DNA of 64,000 nt from Isoetes taiwanensis (Eukaryota > Streptophyta > Lycopodiopsida > Isoetales > Isoetaceae), in NCBI GenBank assembly GCA_021234155.1, contig JAJEKV010000039.1, positions 2,420,001-2,484,000 of the forward strand. Direction: 5' to 3'. Position 1 is the stretch's first letter, and each line of letters opens with the position of its first letter. The notes under the pieces are model-generated. The model was not told the origin of the DNA, did not search any database, and worked only from the letters and a program-made list of their open reading frames with translations. Position numbers and translations under genes: made by a program. Shown here piece after piece: positions 22,141-31,728 of this stretch.

Positions 22141-22420
22141 CAAAAGCGAACGGCGTCGCCAGGGTGAGGACCTATGTCGGGTATGTCTTGAAGCTTTTAA
22201 CCGAGTTTGAACATGGTCATTTGACCGCATTCGTGTGTCAAGTTTGTTGGTGCAGTTCACAATCAAAAATAGAAATCTTTGTAAACCAATTAACCCCTAA
22301 GGGGTAGAACCTTTGAACCTGTTCAAGCTTCCGAGTGGTTTGCTCGCCATCTTGGCGTTCCTCTTCTGGATTGAACTTCAACTCGACCGGAATGGCAGTG
22401 TGCTTGGGGCCATGTCAATG

Positions 22421-23272
22421 CTAGTTTAGAGGAGGCATTAAATGGCGGGGGGTTTGAGAACTGCTGGGCTGCGGGCTATCCTCATGAGGTGTCAGATTCT
22501 TAAGGCTAATTTTGAAAGGAGGGAATTTTTTTGGAATAAATCCACCAGATGTATTGCTATCTGGGGCCTTCATAGCAATAGGAAGAGTAGGGTTAACAAT
22601 ACCGGAGGGGTTTATCGTGGATTGTGGTTCTTGAGCAATTTCTTTTGGTGCTGAGGTCTCTCCCAAAGTAGCAATAGGCTTCACACTCTTTTTCTTGGCC
22701 ACGGCTCTTAGCCAATTGGTGTCCATCACGGAGGGCATCTTCTCGTCCCGAACCGCTTTCAAGGCACAGCTCGGAGGCTTCTTGTCTGTAGACAAACCAT
22801 TTCTGCATGTCGAGAACCCGAGCAATATGTCTCTGTTTCCCTTTATACCTGACAAAGAGAGAGATTCATAGGATGGCAACAACCAGCCATACCCCTTAGC
22901 TGACGTCGGGACGTTTTTCCCTGTGGCTGGCTTGTTCATTTTGCTGGCTGTCATCAAAGACGGGTCATAATTGCGCCATTTCAAAATGTACTCCAGAAAC
23001 TGCAATGCTTGTGGGTCCTCAATGCTGCATATGATGGCATCTTGCACATTGTTCTTCGTGCCTTCCCACATTGCCACCACTATGCCAACTTGTTCAACGT
23101 CCTCAGCTTTTTTTCCAGTCCGCAGAAACAGGCACAGGTCCTTTCTGCGATCACCCTTAATGTGCGGTATAGCCTGTGCAATCTCGATACACCATTTCCT
23201 TTCATTGGAAGGGGTTATAATACGGACTGGCTCGACATCTGGTCCTCGGAAGAGAGCAAGTGCTGTAAACAA
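22421..23272 (-). CDS. Element A: N-terminal 283-residue ORF, unknown
   Basis: The longest intact leftward frame. The first half is globular (EPVRIITPSNERKWCIEIAQ, LCLFLRTGKKAEDVEQVGIV, EDPQALQFLEYILKWRNYD). The second half is Pro/Ser/Lys-rich and probably disordered (APKEIAQEPQSTINPSGIVN). A good acceptor (TTTGTTTACAG) lies just inside the ATG, so the true start may be an upstream exon, with the palindrome-bearing tandem repeats 23330-23760 as intron or promoter. I recognise no family. By order it is the front of the methyltransferase-like gene. Confidence 0.5.
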   Translation of the reverse strand: MFTALALFRGPDVEPVRIITPSNERKWCIEIAQAIPHIKGDRRKDLCLFLRTGKKAEDVEQVGIVVAMWEGTKNNVQDAIICSIEDPQALQFLEYILKWRNYDPSLMTASKMNKPATGKNVPTSAKGYGWLLPSYESLSLSGIKGNRDILLGFSTCRNGLSTDKKPPSCALKAVRDEKMPSVMDTNWLRAVAKKKSVKPIATLGETSAPKEIAQEPQSTINPSGIVNPTLPIAMKAPDSNTSGGFIPKKFPPFKISLKNLTPHEDSPQPSSSQTPRHLMPPLN

Positions 23273-23329
23273 AAGCCTGTAGTGAGTGCCTGGTAGGCTG
23301 CATAATGTGGTGCAATAAAAAGGTTTAAA

Positions 23330-23760
23330 CTACTGTAGAGAAACGCGACCGCGATCCTGCCAAGCAGCTAAAATAGAACTCCACACAATCGCGGCCGCGA
23401 CTTTGTGTAGCACTTAAGCACGGCAAGAAAACATCGCTGTCGCGAAACTAATGACCTACTACACTAGTACTGATGAACATCGCAATAAAGAAAATCTATG
23501 CTCAGCCAGACCGCGGCCGCGATCTTGATGAGCAGCTACACTTATGAAGACCGCTATCTGGAAATTATAAAACCAATCAAGCAAGACCGCGGCCGCGATC
23601 TTGATGAGCAGCTACACTTATGAAGACCGCTATCTAGAAATTATAAAACCTATCAAGCAAGACCGCGACCGCGATCTTGCTGAGCATCTATACTTATGAA
23701 AACAATAGAAGTTCTAGTAGGCAAGATCGCGGCCGCGATCTTGCTGAGCTGAAATGTTAG
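23330..23760. repeat. Palindrome-bearing 76-bp tandem repeat of element A
   Basis: Units of about 76 bp start at 23509, 23585 and 23661, with a shorter one at 23725. Each begins with a form of the palindrome GATCGCGGCCGCGATC (perfect at 23725-23740; it contains a NotI site) followed by TTGATGAGCAGCTACACTT. Two looser copies are at 23344 and 23391. Confidence 0.85.
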
Positions 23761-24500
23761 AAAATACCTTCTCTGAGGGAGTCCTTAGGTGCCATGGGAT
23801 CGCTAGGCGCCGTTCAAGCTGAAATATGGGTTTTTGGAGTGGGTCGGGGCCGGAGGTCGGCGCTTAGGCGCCGAATGAAATCGCGAGTAGAAATTAGTTT
23901 TTGAATGTTTTGAGTTTCAATTTATAGAACGCGGCCGCTGAAATTAAATGCCGCCCCTCATGATGGCGCTGCGAAAAAACGTGCCGCCCATAATGGCGTC
24001 AGACGCCGGCAATAGTATTAATTACCGCACGGCCGCCTCAGATTTATTCCCCGACATTAATGCGATTAGATGCGAATATACCCGTCCGGAAAGGCCAGTA
24101 ACCCGTACGAAAGGTCTTTATCCACTTGGACGTCCGCGTTCAATTTCGGGTCATAATTTCGGACCTGACACTTTATCCAGCCATAAATGCCTCCAAAATA
24201 TCCGGTTTACGGACGGACAGCGACTGCAAAATTTGAATTCGAGAACAAACCAATTCGAGAAAGCGGGAAAAGCCAATTCAAATTTCATTGTTTTGCAAGA
24301 TCTTCGAGGCGCTGGAGCTGCGCCTAAGCTGGGCCAAGTTTGGGCAAGGATTTGCTGCAGAATTCCGCATCCATTGAAGGCGCTGACGAGGGCGCTGATA
24401 ATCCGCTTGCAATCCGCCACTACACACTCGGAATTCTGCAACTGCATCGAATTCAGGGTTTCTGCCGAGGTAAAAGGCCTATTCTGATGCATATCCCTCA
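23761..24500. promoter_or_regulatory. GC-rich region between the divergent modules of A
   Basis: This CpG-rich stretch lies between the leftward and rightward gene modules, so it probably holds both promoters or first exons. Overlapping frames on both strands (23948-24487 plus; 24501-24151 minus) look unlike proteins. The plus stretch ends in GCCGAG before GTAAAAGG, a possible donor. Confidence 0.3.
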
Positions 24501-25139
24501 CTGAAGTGAACTCAACGTATCAGTAATGCACTGAATTTCAATTATAACTGCAACCTCCGAGTCTCTGCACTAACATTCACTATGTATTGCATGGATTGAT
24601 AAGATACCTCCTGATACTTTGTTGCAACTATGTAAAAATAGATGTTCTAAGCAAAACTGTGCACTCTGGTGTGTTTATTATACAATGTAAACGTGTTTCA
24701 AGTATATGCTTTCTTTCTCTATGTGGATGAAACTAAACACTGTTTTTATGACACTAAACACCGTATTCTGTGAGGTAGGAGTAATGCCTTATTCTGTAAG
24801 TCAATCGTTTAACTTTGGTGCTCCACGAGATCGCGGTCGCGATACCTTCAACCATCTACACTTGCTATTGACCAAAGAACTCCCAGATATCGATAACTTA
24901 GAGTTGAACCCACTAGCTATCCTCGAAATTTGATTTGCACGAGTTCTTATTGAAACAGCTAGTGTGAATGCTTGCAACTAGCGCGACTGCGTTCTTACCC
25001 ATGCTCGATAAGATCGCGGTGGCGAAAGTCGTGACCATTTCTTATTTTTCGGTTCATATTTTTTTGTAGTGGTTTATGATCACGGTGCTTTACGCTCACT
25101 AGGATCGCGGCCGCTTATTCACGACCTCTTGTTTGGAGG
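24501..25139 (+). other. Non-coding stretch with further A palindromes
   Basis: Copies of the element A palindrome lie at 24829-24844 (GATCGCGGTCGCGATA), 25012 and 25103. The interval probably is the first intron or leader of the rightward gene. No gene is supported. Confidence 0.45.
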
Positions 25140-25413
25140 ATGGCTGATGTAATTCCGCCAGATCTCTGGGGGGAAAAAGGTGGCGTAAGGAAGAGTCCAC
25201 AATTTCGAAGCGCCATCACAATTCGATTTCCCCGAGGGTATGGTTGTCGTTTCAATTGTGAATGTTCGGATGGATAATTCACCGCTACCAATTCCAATTG
25301 GAAATAGAAAAAAAATGGGTGAAGCTGTGGGGACTTTTGTGTTGTGGTACAAGAAGGACATTGTTGCTCCACTAGATAGACATGAGGAAGCTTGCACCCC
25401 ACCGGTCGGATAA
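25140..25413 (+). pseudogene. Element A: DUF8039-like segment
   Basis: Two overlapping short frames, MADVIPPDLWGEKGG (from 25140) and, from 25240, MVVVSIVNVRMDNSPLPIPI followed by GEAVGTFVLWYKKDIVAPL, ending at a stop at 25413. The second resembles the DUF8039-type segment found in plant transposon-derived proteins (LP-x-P...G-x-A-x-G-T-F-V-x-W-P). It is immediately upstream of the transposase-like gene, as in element B at 54258. A frameshift separates the two halves. Confidence 0.45.
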
Positions 25414-25414
25414 A

Positions 25415-25993
25415 AAGGATAGACCGGGCAGGGCCAGAGGGAATGAGGGGTTAGCCACTAATGAGACGAATCATGTGCAAGGGCTTTCTAGAGATGAGTT
25501 AGTTGAGAAGGCGTGCACACTCATGCATGAATGCTTGCTACATGGCTTATGCCTAGGGTGTTATCGTTTTTGCCGATCCAAACCATGCCGTGGTCCGGCG
25601 GAAGTTAGGGGAAGGCTCGATAGGCGCTACTATCATGAACATTTTTCCAATGCCCGAAAAGATCTCTATGCGCCGCCAGTTCCCGTGCGTAAATGCCCCA
25701 ACCGCATGACCTTGTGAGATGGCCCATAGCCCCTCGTGCTCGTTGATAACATTCCGGTTTCTACTCTTGTGGTTGCGGTGAAGGAGAAGGATGTGGAGAA
25801 TGAACCTTACTCCATTAGACCAAATTGGCATCACCAAAAGAGACCTTACAAAGATGGTCAATCGGAGACCCGAACACGCCCGCCCACGACTAAATGTGAA
25901 AGAAAAACTAGTGCCGAGGCTATTCTAGACTTCGTGTCATCACCGTCTTTGCATGAAACGATGTTTGTGCAAATTTTACATCCCGTGAGATAG
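25415..25993 (+). pseudogene. Element A: N-terminal part of rightward gene
   Basis: Frames 25382-25717 and 25736-25993 encode basic, Cys-containing, protein-like sequence (ELVEKACTLMHECLLHGLCL; TSAEAILDFVSSPSLHETMF) interrupted by stops. They precede the helix-turn-helix-like region on the same strand. No domain recognised. Confidence 0.35.
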
Positions 25994-26118
25994 CTTGCAT
26001 GAGAACCTTTATTTGAACATGAAGTCCCCTGAGGGCGCACAACTTTTGCATATAACATGCTAGATCTTTGCTCACGAAAATGGTGTAGTCCGCGAAAACC
26101 GATGTTGAATAACAAACA

Positions 26119-28226
26119 GTGTGCGTGAAAGCATGGCATAAAGCCTATGGCATTCCCATTTCCACTTTTTACAAGTGGAAGAAGCTCTTCAATGACGGCC
26201 ACAGAATTGCTGAGCACGGAAATACTGGGTCTAAGAAGCCAAGGTCTCATACTTTGGCTGGCAATGCTGTGCTATCCATGTTCATAGATGAAAACGCAGA
26301 GACGATGCCACACCGCCGAAAATTACGAAGCGGGGTAGCGTGATAAAATGTTAAGAGGCTACCTTCAGTCTTGACTAAGAAGGATATACACCAAGAAGTA
26401 GATATTTCCGTTACAGAGATGACAGGCAAGCATATTTCTCCTTCGTCATTTCTGTCTGCTTGGAAAGAGAATCATTCAGAGGTAGCAATAGCTAAGAGGA
26501 TAGCATTTTCCAAGTGTAACACCTGTATTGTCATAAAGGAAAAGCTTGCTAAGACCGTAGATCCAAACGAAAGAAGGGTACTTGCAATAGAGAAAATCAC
26601 ATATGACGCCCAGATTTCATGCGGGGCCCTCATCTGGTCCCGGAGAGCTTTGTCGCATAGATCTCCCCGAAAGCACGCTTTAACCATTATACATGATAAG
26701 ATGGATCAGAATAAGACCATGGTCCCTCGTCTAGAGAAGCTAGCAAAGTCTGTATGGAGGGGTGAACGACTGAAGGTCAGTGTTACAGGTGCTCTCATGC
26801 ACGGCCATGGTATAGGTGCCTTGGGCCACTTCTCACTGGACCTCTGGCCTGATGATTCTAATTTTCATGTGGGATCCTTGAATCATACCTTGAAGACACC
26901 GGAGAATAAATCGAGGATAATTGGGGCCATTTGAGAGATAATGATCGTCCGAAAAGCAAATTGGGTGCGCAGAATTTTAAACACGATAACCTTAGGACAA
27001 AAATGATGAATGGCAAGAGAAATGATTTTATGCCTCCTATCAAAGGCCCCATGGTAGCAAACAAGTTGCCTAGGAGGCTTTACTTGCAGCTAGATAATTG
27101 CTTCGGTCGAGAATAAGAATAGATATCTTTTCTCTTACTTGTCATACTTGGTTTGGTTAGGTGTATTTGATCAAGTGCAGCTGGGATTCATGATGGTTGG
27201 ACACACCCACGATGACATAGATGCCCTATTTGGAAACTACTCTACTCTAATGAGAAGATCAGATGCATTGACTATTCCTGGAGCTTATGCAACTCTTCAG
27301 CAAAGTAGTTCAAAGGCTCCTTCACCTTACCTTGTGACAGAGGTTCCTGATTGGAAGGAATTCGTGAAAGGATTTATCCCTGATAAGAAGGATCACTTGG
27401 AACCTCTACTCTTCAAGTTTTGCATGAAGGATGGATGGCCACTAATGTTCTACAAGATGAGGCCAGGGCATAGGGAGTGGCTCCCTGAAAAGGGAATCAG
27501 AATGTGGAAGGAGGATGCCCAAGGTTTACCTATGATTCCGAGAGGGTCACCTAAGGTCCTGCAGCCATATGGGAGCTTGAAAGATATAGGTGCATTAAGA
27601 GCTTCTATTGCCAAGTACATGATGCAATCGGGCAGCTATTTCTAGAGTCGGCGATAAGTCATGGTCCAACACATATATGAATGAAGTTATTGACTACTGG
27701 TCCACCTTGTTTGCGAAAGTGCTTGGTGACGCGGCAGCCCCAGAGTCAAACTATTCAGATTTCTCGCCCAAAGACCAGGCAAAGTGCATTGGAAGAACCC
27801 GAAAGAGTGTTTGTGGATGAGCACATTGAAGCATCTCATTACGTAGGGCCTTTCTCGGGTAGACCCAAGAACCCAGTTGAAATATTCGACCCCTACCAAG
27901 ATGTCAAGAAGGGAATGCTCTTGCTAATCGACCACATGATAACCGCCCGACATGGATGGCTTTTTGCCGAAGAGGACCCAATGGAGGACCCTAATCTCCC
28001 ACATTATGAAGAGGTGTTTGTCTCTTGGTTTGAACCTGTTGCCAGAAAGGGAACCTCATATGCAATGCAGTATAGGGATTGTTGGAGCAAGAATTGGAGA
28101 CCCAATCCTAATGACCCGCCACGCTACCAACCTTTGAAAACAATAGACTATGGTTGGGCCGTAGAGACCAAAGCCATTGTCGGTGGTGATCCCCAAAGAG
28201 TGTTCGGGCTCAGTTGCAAGAATTAG
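26119..28226 (+). pseudogene. Element A: DUF7869-type transposase-like gene
   Basis: A broken coding region in order: helix-turn-helix-like VKAWHKAYGIPISTFYKWKK (26119); FSKCNTCIVIKEKLAKT; LTIIHDKMDQNKT; GALMHGHGIGALGHFSLDLW (26371-26934); YLQLDNCFGRE (27085); then GFMMVGHTHDDIDALFGNY (27190); VPDWKEFVKGFIP; and a C-terminal module with FDPYQDVKKGMLLLIDH (27681-28226). The order HDK-x-DQ, LDN, GHTH-x-DID is the signature I associate with DUF7869 proteins of plants. It looks like the acidic residues of an RNase H-fold transposase, but that is inference. Three stops or frameshifts break it. A homologous broken copy is in element B. Confidence 0.65.
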
Positions 28227-28379
28227 TGGCTAAAGAAGCTAAGGACGATGATGAGAACTCTTGAGGTATGCAATGCTCTTTTACATAATTACTATATCAT
28301 TCATAACATGAAAGTTACAATAGACTAGTTATTATTTGTTACGCTCTGCGTTTTCCATCTCAACACAAGAGCTCTTACA

Positions 28380-28690
28380 CTATACAATGCTAAACAGGTG
28401 ATTCATTCATCTTCAGGATCTGTAGTAGTGATCCCTGATATCTCATAGCTCATTCGGCCAGAAGCCAAATCGGATGGATCATTACACGAATTGACGCAGG
28501 GCAACGAATCTCGGTACCAAAAGCTTTTCTTCGCAGGTAGGGATCAAGAAGAAGATGCCCGCCTAGGCAACCAACAAGATCGAGTGGCTCATTGAGCACT
28601 TGATCGCCGATGTGGTGAATTGATGAAGGCAAATAATCCATGTGAGAGGAATGAACTTTAGCCCCGGCGAGAAGCTTTTATAGTGAGGTA
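28380..28690 (-). CDS. Small ORF, right end of element A (copy 1)
   Basis: The minus frame starts MDYLPSSIHHIGDQVLNEPL at 28641. A TATA-like CTATAAAAGC lies about 35 bases upstream. An alternative downstream frame ends GITTTDPEDE before a stop (about 28400-28475). The upstream region and the acidic end are related to those of 29000-29310, so the two are duplicates. Function unknown. Confidence 0.4.
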
Positions 28691-28999
28691 GAATTATTGA
28701 GGTGAATTATTGGGGTAGACTTCGCCATTATTGCTCGTGTATAAGACCGTTGTATAAATACAAGTATAATACATCTTTCGTATGGATATATGTATGCGCA
28801 TTTTAATATGCGATATTTCAAAACATGTTTGCTTGACGAATTTAGCTACGATTGAATTCAATGATGACTTTTTGCGTAATAAGTGGAGGTGGGATAGCAC
28901 ATCGTTACAATATACTCGCCAAGGTGCGTGATATTACATCCTTAATCGGAATGCTATTACATCCTTACTTAGTTATTAGGTACCCATGTCATTATTACA

Positions 29000-29310
29000 T
29001 TATTAGCGGTCTGATTCACTCGTCATCAACATCAAAGCTCGTGATGCCATTCACTCATAGATCTCCGATCAGGAAGCCAGGTAAATATGGACTTTAACGC
29101 GAGTGAGCTTCCTGCAAGCACTAGCAGGTCCATCAGCTTTAGATAAGAGCCATGGATCAAGCTTAACGCTATTTCTAGCGCATTCGCCCAGATCGTTGTA
29201 GCTCAAGTAACACTTGAAAGAGCGGATGTGCTCTGGACGAGGCATCGAGGAAGCCATGGAAGATGAATGGCCTCTACCCCCTCGTGAAGCCGTTTTTATA
29301 GTGAAGTAAA
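29000..29310 (-). CDS. Small ORF, right end of element A (copy 2)
   Basis: The minus frame starts MASSMPRPEHIRSFKCYLSY at 29257, after a TATA-like CTATAAAAAC. About 60 bp downstream another frame ends GITSFDVDDE before a stop, matching the end of copy 1. The promoter blocks share TTATAGTGA and GTGAATTATTGG. It could be a duplicated small gene with a lost intron or frameshift. Confidence 0.4.
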
Positions 29311-29538
29311 ATTATTGATGTGAATTATTGGCATACAATGTAGGGCCATTATTGAGCTTATACGAGTGTCATGTACACGTACAAGTATAACACAAAATTT
29401 GTATGTATATGTGTATGTTAATTACCTCATGTTTGTTGGGGTCGAGTACTAGGTGAAAGTATTCGTGCTTGAGCAAATAAGGTGTGCTCAAAATTCTCAA
29501 AATTGCGTTATTTTATCCAATTAATGAAATCATGCTTA

Positions 29539-30018
29539 TTATCCTAAAGGCAATGGTGTTGTTGAAAGCACAAACAAGACTCTCATCAATATTCTCAAGA
29601 AAATTTGTGACGTTTCCAGAACCGTTGGCAGGAGAAGTTACCCACCGTTTTATGGGCCTATAACAGTAATTACAAGATTGCTACAGGGCAGACACCATTC
29701 AAATTAGTCTATGGCCAAGAGGCTTTAATCCTTTTGAATTTGTTCTGCCCACTTTGCGTTTTCAACTGGCTACTACTCATGATCCTCCTGCTGCTCTCCA
29801 GGAGAGGGTTTACCAATTATAACAATCAAATGAACTTCACATAGATGCTTATCTCTGAGTTCTTGCTGGGCAACAATTGAGAAAATCTTGGCATGACAAA
29901 CATATCAAAACCAAAACTTTCAAGGAAGGGGATTTAGTTCTTCCTTACTATTTCAGGTACAAGAATTTTCCAGGAAAGCTTAAGTTTCATTGCCTTGGTC
30001 CTTATCAAATTATTCAAT
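29539..30018 (+). pseudogene. Gypsy G2 integrase, C-terminal part
   Basis: The frame continues the split integrase: YPKGNGVVESTNKTL holds the catalytic Glu region, followed by GQTPFKLVYGQEA, WHDKHIKTKTFKEGDLVL and KFHCLGPYQII. Stops and frame changes occur. It is interrupted at 30018 by the LINE and resumes at 31064. Confidence 0.8.
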
Positions 30019-31059
30019 CAGGAGTAAATATGACAGATCAGTTAGTGAATCATGTCCTTTGGGATGTGGCCTGAAAGAAAGTTCAAACCACATCTTTCAG
30101 TGTCCTTGGTTGGAGGACTTCTGGGTTTGGACTTCACAATTAAATCATGGAAGCCCAGGAAATATGCTGGACTTTCTACATCACAGTAACAGACTGATAC
30201 AAACTACAAGAACCCTTTCGATTTGGGTGATTTGGAAACATAGAAATGAGGTAGCCATTAATGGCAAAAATCCGAATCTCATATCCCTTAAAAATGCCTT
30301 CCTGGACATTCTGGCAATCACTGCCATGGCTCATAAAATTCAAAAAGGGAAAAAATATGACAGGGATTGGGATAAAGTTGGGAGGTTTAATGGTGCTTTT
30401 CAATTTTTTTCCACTGTACTAACTGAGTTTGATGGTATTCTCCACAGCTCATCAGAAGAGACTTCTCAGGATGAGAGCACCAGTAAAGCTGTTTGAAGAT
30501 GAAGAAGAATCTGATGATGAATCAAGGATGTCAGGTGTTGAGCTGGCTGATACACTGATTGAGCTGAAACAGGAGGTCATCCATGCCAAGGCCATCAGAA
30601 AAATGTTAAACAAGCATGAGGTATGGAGACACAATGGACTGAAGCAGGTTTTCCTTAATCTATTTCACAAATGGCAACAGAAACGGGAAGCCCATGTCAT
30701 GCTCCTCATGGACTACACCAAATTCAGTGCTCGGAGGTTGGATAAGTTGCTGAGGATCTTTGGTAATACAAGGGTTGAGGACCTCAGGATCTAGTCGATG
30801 TTTCCTAGATTGCCTTCACTTCGATATCTATTTCATATATATCATGGTCATCAATTTTGTGGACCAAAACTATGACTGATCACTGCATGATCAGATAACT
30901 TATATGGTTGTATGTTCTTTATCAGTACTCTAGGTACAGGTTTCAGTCTAAATCAGGGAGTTCACCCTGATTTCAGGCAGAATACCTATTTTTGTAATAT
31001 GTTTTTTCCTTAAATGAAATATAAAAAACCCCTTGCCCTAAAAAAAAAAAATAAAAAAA
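30019..31059 (+). mobile_element. 5'-truncated L1-type LINE
   Basis: The insertion is flanked by AAATTATTCAA at 30007-30017 and again right after the A-rich tail (about 31042-31070), an 11-bp duplication. The ORF2 end (frame from 29990 to 30496) has the C-terminal zinc-binding pattern CPLGCGLKESSNHIFQCPWL followed by LSIWVIWKHRNEVAINGK. The 5' part is missing, as is usual for L1 insertions by target-primed reverse transcription. Confidence 0.8.
30429..30794 (+). CDS. Extra ORF after LINE ORF2, 121 residues
   Basis: The frame overlaps the end of LINE ORF2 by 68 bases in another frame. It has an acidic stretch (KLFEDEEESDDES), then a probably helical part (LADTLIELKQEVIHAKAIRK, then FHKWQQKREAHVMLLMDY). 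It stops 250 bases before the poly-A. It may be a frameshifted continuation of ORF2 or a distinct small ORF; I do not recognise it. Confidence 0.45.
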   Translation: MMVFSTAHQKRLLRMRAPVKLFEDEEESDDESRMSGVELADTLIELKQEVIHAKAIRKMLNKHEVWRHNGLKQVFLNLFHKWQQKREAHVMLLMDYTKFSARRLDKLLRIFGNTRVEDLRI

Positions 31060-31063
31060 AATT

Positions 31064-31200
31064 ATTCAAGTAGTTTAGCCGAGTGTGTTTCAACTCTCAG
31101 AGTTAGATGACTCTCCATTACCTACCTTGGTTAATGGTTTTCGACTCAAACCTTTTCATAAGCATACAACATACACAATTCAAAACACAGAGACGCGTGA
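31064..31200 (+). pseudogene. Gypsy G2 integrase tail
   Basis: After the LINE the gypsy frame resumes and reads SVFQLSELDDSPLPTLVNGF followed by RLKPFHKH. That is the usual end of Athila/Tat-type integrases (F-x-L-x-x-L-D...N-G-x-R-L-K-P). Confidence 0.7.
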
Positions 31201-31445
31201 TTAAGTACAATGGCTTATTCAAAAAAGAGTTGGATTACAAAAACTTGGGCATAGGCCTTATTTAATCGCAGGGGGCATCGTCCTTAATCTATATACAAAA
31301 TTCTACTTTAAAAAACATGGCTACTCTCGGTTGGGAGAAGCACAGGCACGCGGGATTATATAACCCTGCTCCGGATCATAGCGAATGTGAAGTATGACGT
31401 TCTAATAGTTGGACATCGGGTTAGGATTATCGGTCAACCCAGACA

Positions 31446-31728
31446 GCCGGGTGAAAGCATGTTAGGGCCTACATAAAAAATTACCAAAAAGGTACTTTTC
31501 TGTGTACTTCTGTGCAAGTACATAATTGTATTTTAAAGTACCTAGACTACAAGATTGACTAAAAGAAATTGTGTTATGTTCAAGAGTAGTAGTACATACA
31601 TGTTGTAAGGTACTTTGTGATGTCAAGAAGATGTTAAGAACTCAAATATATCATCATCTTTGACTACCCAGAGTATTTTCCAGGTAGTTTCCAAAACATG
31701 TAGGCCCTAACATGCTCTTACCCAGCCA
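31446..31728. mobile_element. 283-bp MITE (MITE-2)
   Basis: The ends are inverted repeats of about 28 bp. GCATGTTAGGGCCTACAT is perfect on both sides (31457-31474 and its complement to 31713), extended outwards by a GGGTRARA-like stretch. No coding capacity. The target duplication is not clear. Confidence 0.7.

Larger units (their letters stand above)
19094..29538. mobile_element. Element A: 10.4-kb insertion in G2 integrase
   Basis: Joining the sequence before 19091 to that from 29539 rebuilds the integrase frame with no base gained or lost. TTA flanks both sides (19091-19093 and 29539-29541), a 3-bp duplication. The ends are imperfect inverted repeats of about 26 bp (left AAGCACGAATTCATTAATT; right, read inwards, TAAGCATGATTTCATTAATT). 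Inside are a leftward gene module (19607-23272), a block of palindromic repeats, and a rightward DUF8039-like and DUF7869-type module (25140-28226). Two small related ORFs lie at the right end. I cannot place it in a named superfamily; a 3-bp TTA duplication would fit PIF/Harbinger, but the proteins do not. Confidence 0.75.

Noticed and set aside
23948-24501. 179-residue plus-strand and 116-residue minus-strand ORFs
   Set aside because: They overlap on opposite strands in a CpG-rich region with no protein-like pattern; more likely promoter or leader.
19094-29538. Giant-virus insertion as the origin of element A
   Set aside because: A precise target duplication, inverted ends, introns and DUF7869/DUF8039-type genes point to a transposon; no viral hallmark gene was seen.
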